From Chloroflexota bacterium (GTDB lineage: Bacteria; Chloroflexota; Dehalococcoidia; SZUA-161; SpSt-899), in NCBI GenBank assembly GCA_018725425.1, contig QLUL01000010.1:1-15323 (forward strand): a stretch of DNA of 15,323 nucleotides, in the 5' to 3' direction. The translations under genes and the position numbers were made by a program. Shown here piece after piece: positions 14,234-15,323 of this stretch (position 1 is the first letter of the stretch; every line of letters begins with the position of its first letter). The notes below the pieces were generated by a model that worked only from the letters and a program-made list of their open reading frames with translations, did not search any database and was not told the origin of the DNA.

Positions 14234-15323
14234 ATGGTTGTAAAACAAAGAGGAAAAAATAATATCACCGACCGTCAACTGAAGAACAAGATTGCCCGAG
14301 CTGTTTTTGCGGCGGCTGAATCCACCGGCATCGCTGACAGGGATTTAATGGAACAACTTGCCCAACAGGTGATCGCGCGGCTGGAGCGTCTTCAGCCTTT
14401 ACCAGGGATGGAAGACCTGGTACCAGACGACATCAAAGGACGCAAGGTCTCTGAGGCGGAGATCCAGGCTAAGGTAAGGGAGGTTCTCTCCGAGATCCCG
14501 AAGGCGCCGGAGAAGGAGGTAGCCCCACCGAAGCGGGGTCGCCCTCCTGAAGCCCGAGCAGGGGCCATTGGAATCTCGCCCAATGCTATGGTGGTGCTGG
14601 AGCGAAGGTATCTCCGAAAGGATGGGGAGGGGCAGGTCGTAGAATCGCCGGAAGAATTGTTCCGCCGGGTGGCGCGTCATATTGCCTCTGCCGAAGAGAC
14701 ATACGACTCCCAGGCGGATATTCGGTCATGGGAAGAGAGATTCTATCGGATAATGGCCGACCTGGAGTTTCTGCCCAATTCTCCCACGCTGATGAATGCC
14801 GGCCGAGAGCTGGGGCAGCTCTCGGCGTGCTTCGTTCTGCCGGTAGAGGATTCCATGGAATCGATCTTCGATGCGGTCAAAAATACCGCTCTTATCCATA
14901 AGAGCGGCGGCGGCACCGGGTTTTCCTTCTCTCGGCTGCGGCCGGAGAAGGATCGAGTGGGCTCCACCGGTGGCGTTGCCAGTGGCCCGGTTTCCTTCAT
15001 GCGGGCCTTTGATACGGCCACCGATGTCATCAAGCAGGGCGGGATGCGACGCGGCGCCAATATGGCGATCTTGAACGTAGACCATCCCGATATTATGAGT
15101 TTTATAGCGTGCAAGGAGAATCATAACGTCCTTACCAATTTCAACATCTCGGTGGCGGTTACCGAGTCCTTCATGAAAGCGGTGGAGCAGGGTGCCGACT
15201 ATGACCTCATCAACCCGCGGACGAAGGGGGTCGTCGGCCGGCTAAACGCCCGCGAAGTATTCGGCAAAATGGTTGATATGGCCTGGCGCAATGGCGACCC
15301 GGGGCTGGTTTTTCTCGATCGGA
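14234..15323 (+). CDS. nrdJ: Adenosylcobalamin-dependent (class II) ribonucleotide reductase, N-terminal part
   Basis: NrdJ reduces ribonucleotides to deoxyribonucleotides with a cobalamin-generated thiyl radical, independent of oxygen. The frame from ATG 14234 stays open to the window edge (363 codons); the C-terminal part is outside. Residues about 1-90 resemble a diverged ATP-cone ([43 protein letters not shown]). A basic linker with KRGRPP (residues 100-105) follows. The reductase core then begins: [43 protein letters not shown] with Cys199 as the likely first redox cysteine, [15 protein letters not shown], and [31 protein letters not shown] lies seven bases upstream of the start. The later radical-site cysteine and B12-binding parts cannot be checked here. 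Confidence 0.95.
   Translation, partial: MVVKQRGKNNITDRQLKNKIARAVFAAAESTGIADRDLMEQLAQQVIARLERLQPLPGMEDLVPDDIKGRKVSEAEIQAKVREVLSEIPKAPEKEVAPPKRGRPPEARAGAIGISPNAMVVLERRYLRKDGEGQVVESPEELFRRVARHIASAEETYDSQADIRSWEERFYRIMADLEFLPNSPTLMNAGRELGQLSACFVLPVEDSMESIFDAVKNTALIHKSGGGTGFSFSRLRPEKDRVGSTGGVASGPVSFMRAFDTATDVIKQGGMRRGANMAILNVDHPDIMSFIACKENHNVLTNFNISVAVTESFMKAVEQGADYDLINPRTKGVVGRLNAREVFGKMVDMAWRNGDPGLVFLDR

Overview
The window is a bacterial chromosome segment, most plausibly from an uncultured Chloroflexota (Dehalococcoidia-like) organism. This assignment is inference. It rests on a 23S gene with no 5S gene directly behind it, a fused ThiD2-ThiE protein, a B12-dependent class II ribonucleotide reductase paired with NrdR, an ADP-forming-type acyl-CoA synthetase subunit, paired acyl-CoA dehydrogenases and tandem FmdB-like zinc ribbons. 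Every protein gene is on the + strand. The only minus-strand gene seen is tRNA-Val.

Layout. 1-1042 is the 3' third of a 23S rRNA gene. Initiator tRNA-fMet follows, and a strong hairpin terminator ends that unit at about 1185. From 1363 to 10265 lies a leucine-biosynthesis set interleaved with acyl-CoA genes: acyl-CoA dehydrogenase (frameshifted), leuD, NDP-forming acyl-CoA synthetase alpha subunit, leuB, a second acyl-CoA dehydrogenase (also frameshifted), the large-type SRP RNA gene with its own promoter, leuA and leuC. A coupled 39-codon small ORF, rnhB and yraN follow. After a spacer with a promoter and a 13-bp hairpin come two tandem FmdB-type zinc-ribbon genes and a thiD2-thiE fusion, which converges on tRNA-Val(GAC). 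The window closes with nrdR and the 5' part of nrdJ, behind a consensus promoter carrying two NrdR boxes 31 bp apart.

How the genes fit together. leuA, leuC/leuD and leuB encode all the enzymes from 2-oxoisovalerate to 2-oxoisocaproate. The acyl-CoA dehydrogenases and the CoA-ligase subunit suggest that branched or other short acyl-CoAs are handled from the same locus. nrdR-nrdJ is a self-regulated dNTP-supply operon.

Repeats are the least expected content. A 57-bp double-hairpin element occurs twice in full, in opposite orientations with 55 of 57 positions matching, and twice in partial form; inverted copies bracket the SRP RNA gene. Independently, five short tandem arrays all have a 7-bp unit, and two of them sit inside the thiE reading frame. 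Both acyl-CoA dehydrogenase genes are broken by one extra T at or beside an in-frame stop codon. This could be sequencing error, decay or, less likely, recoding. I saw no CRISPR array, transposase or phage gene.
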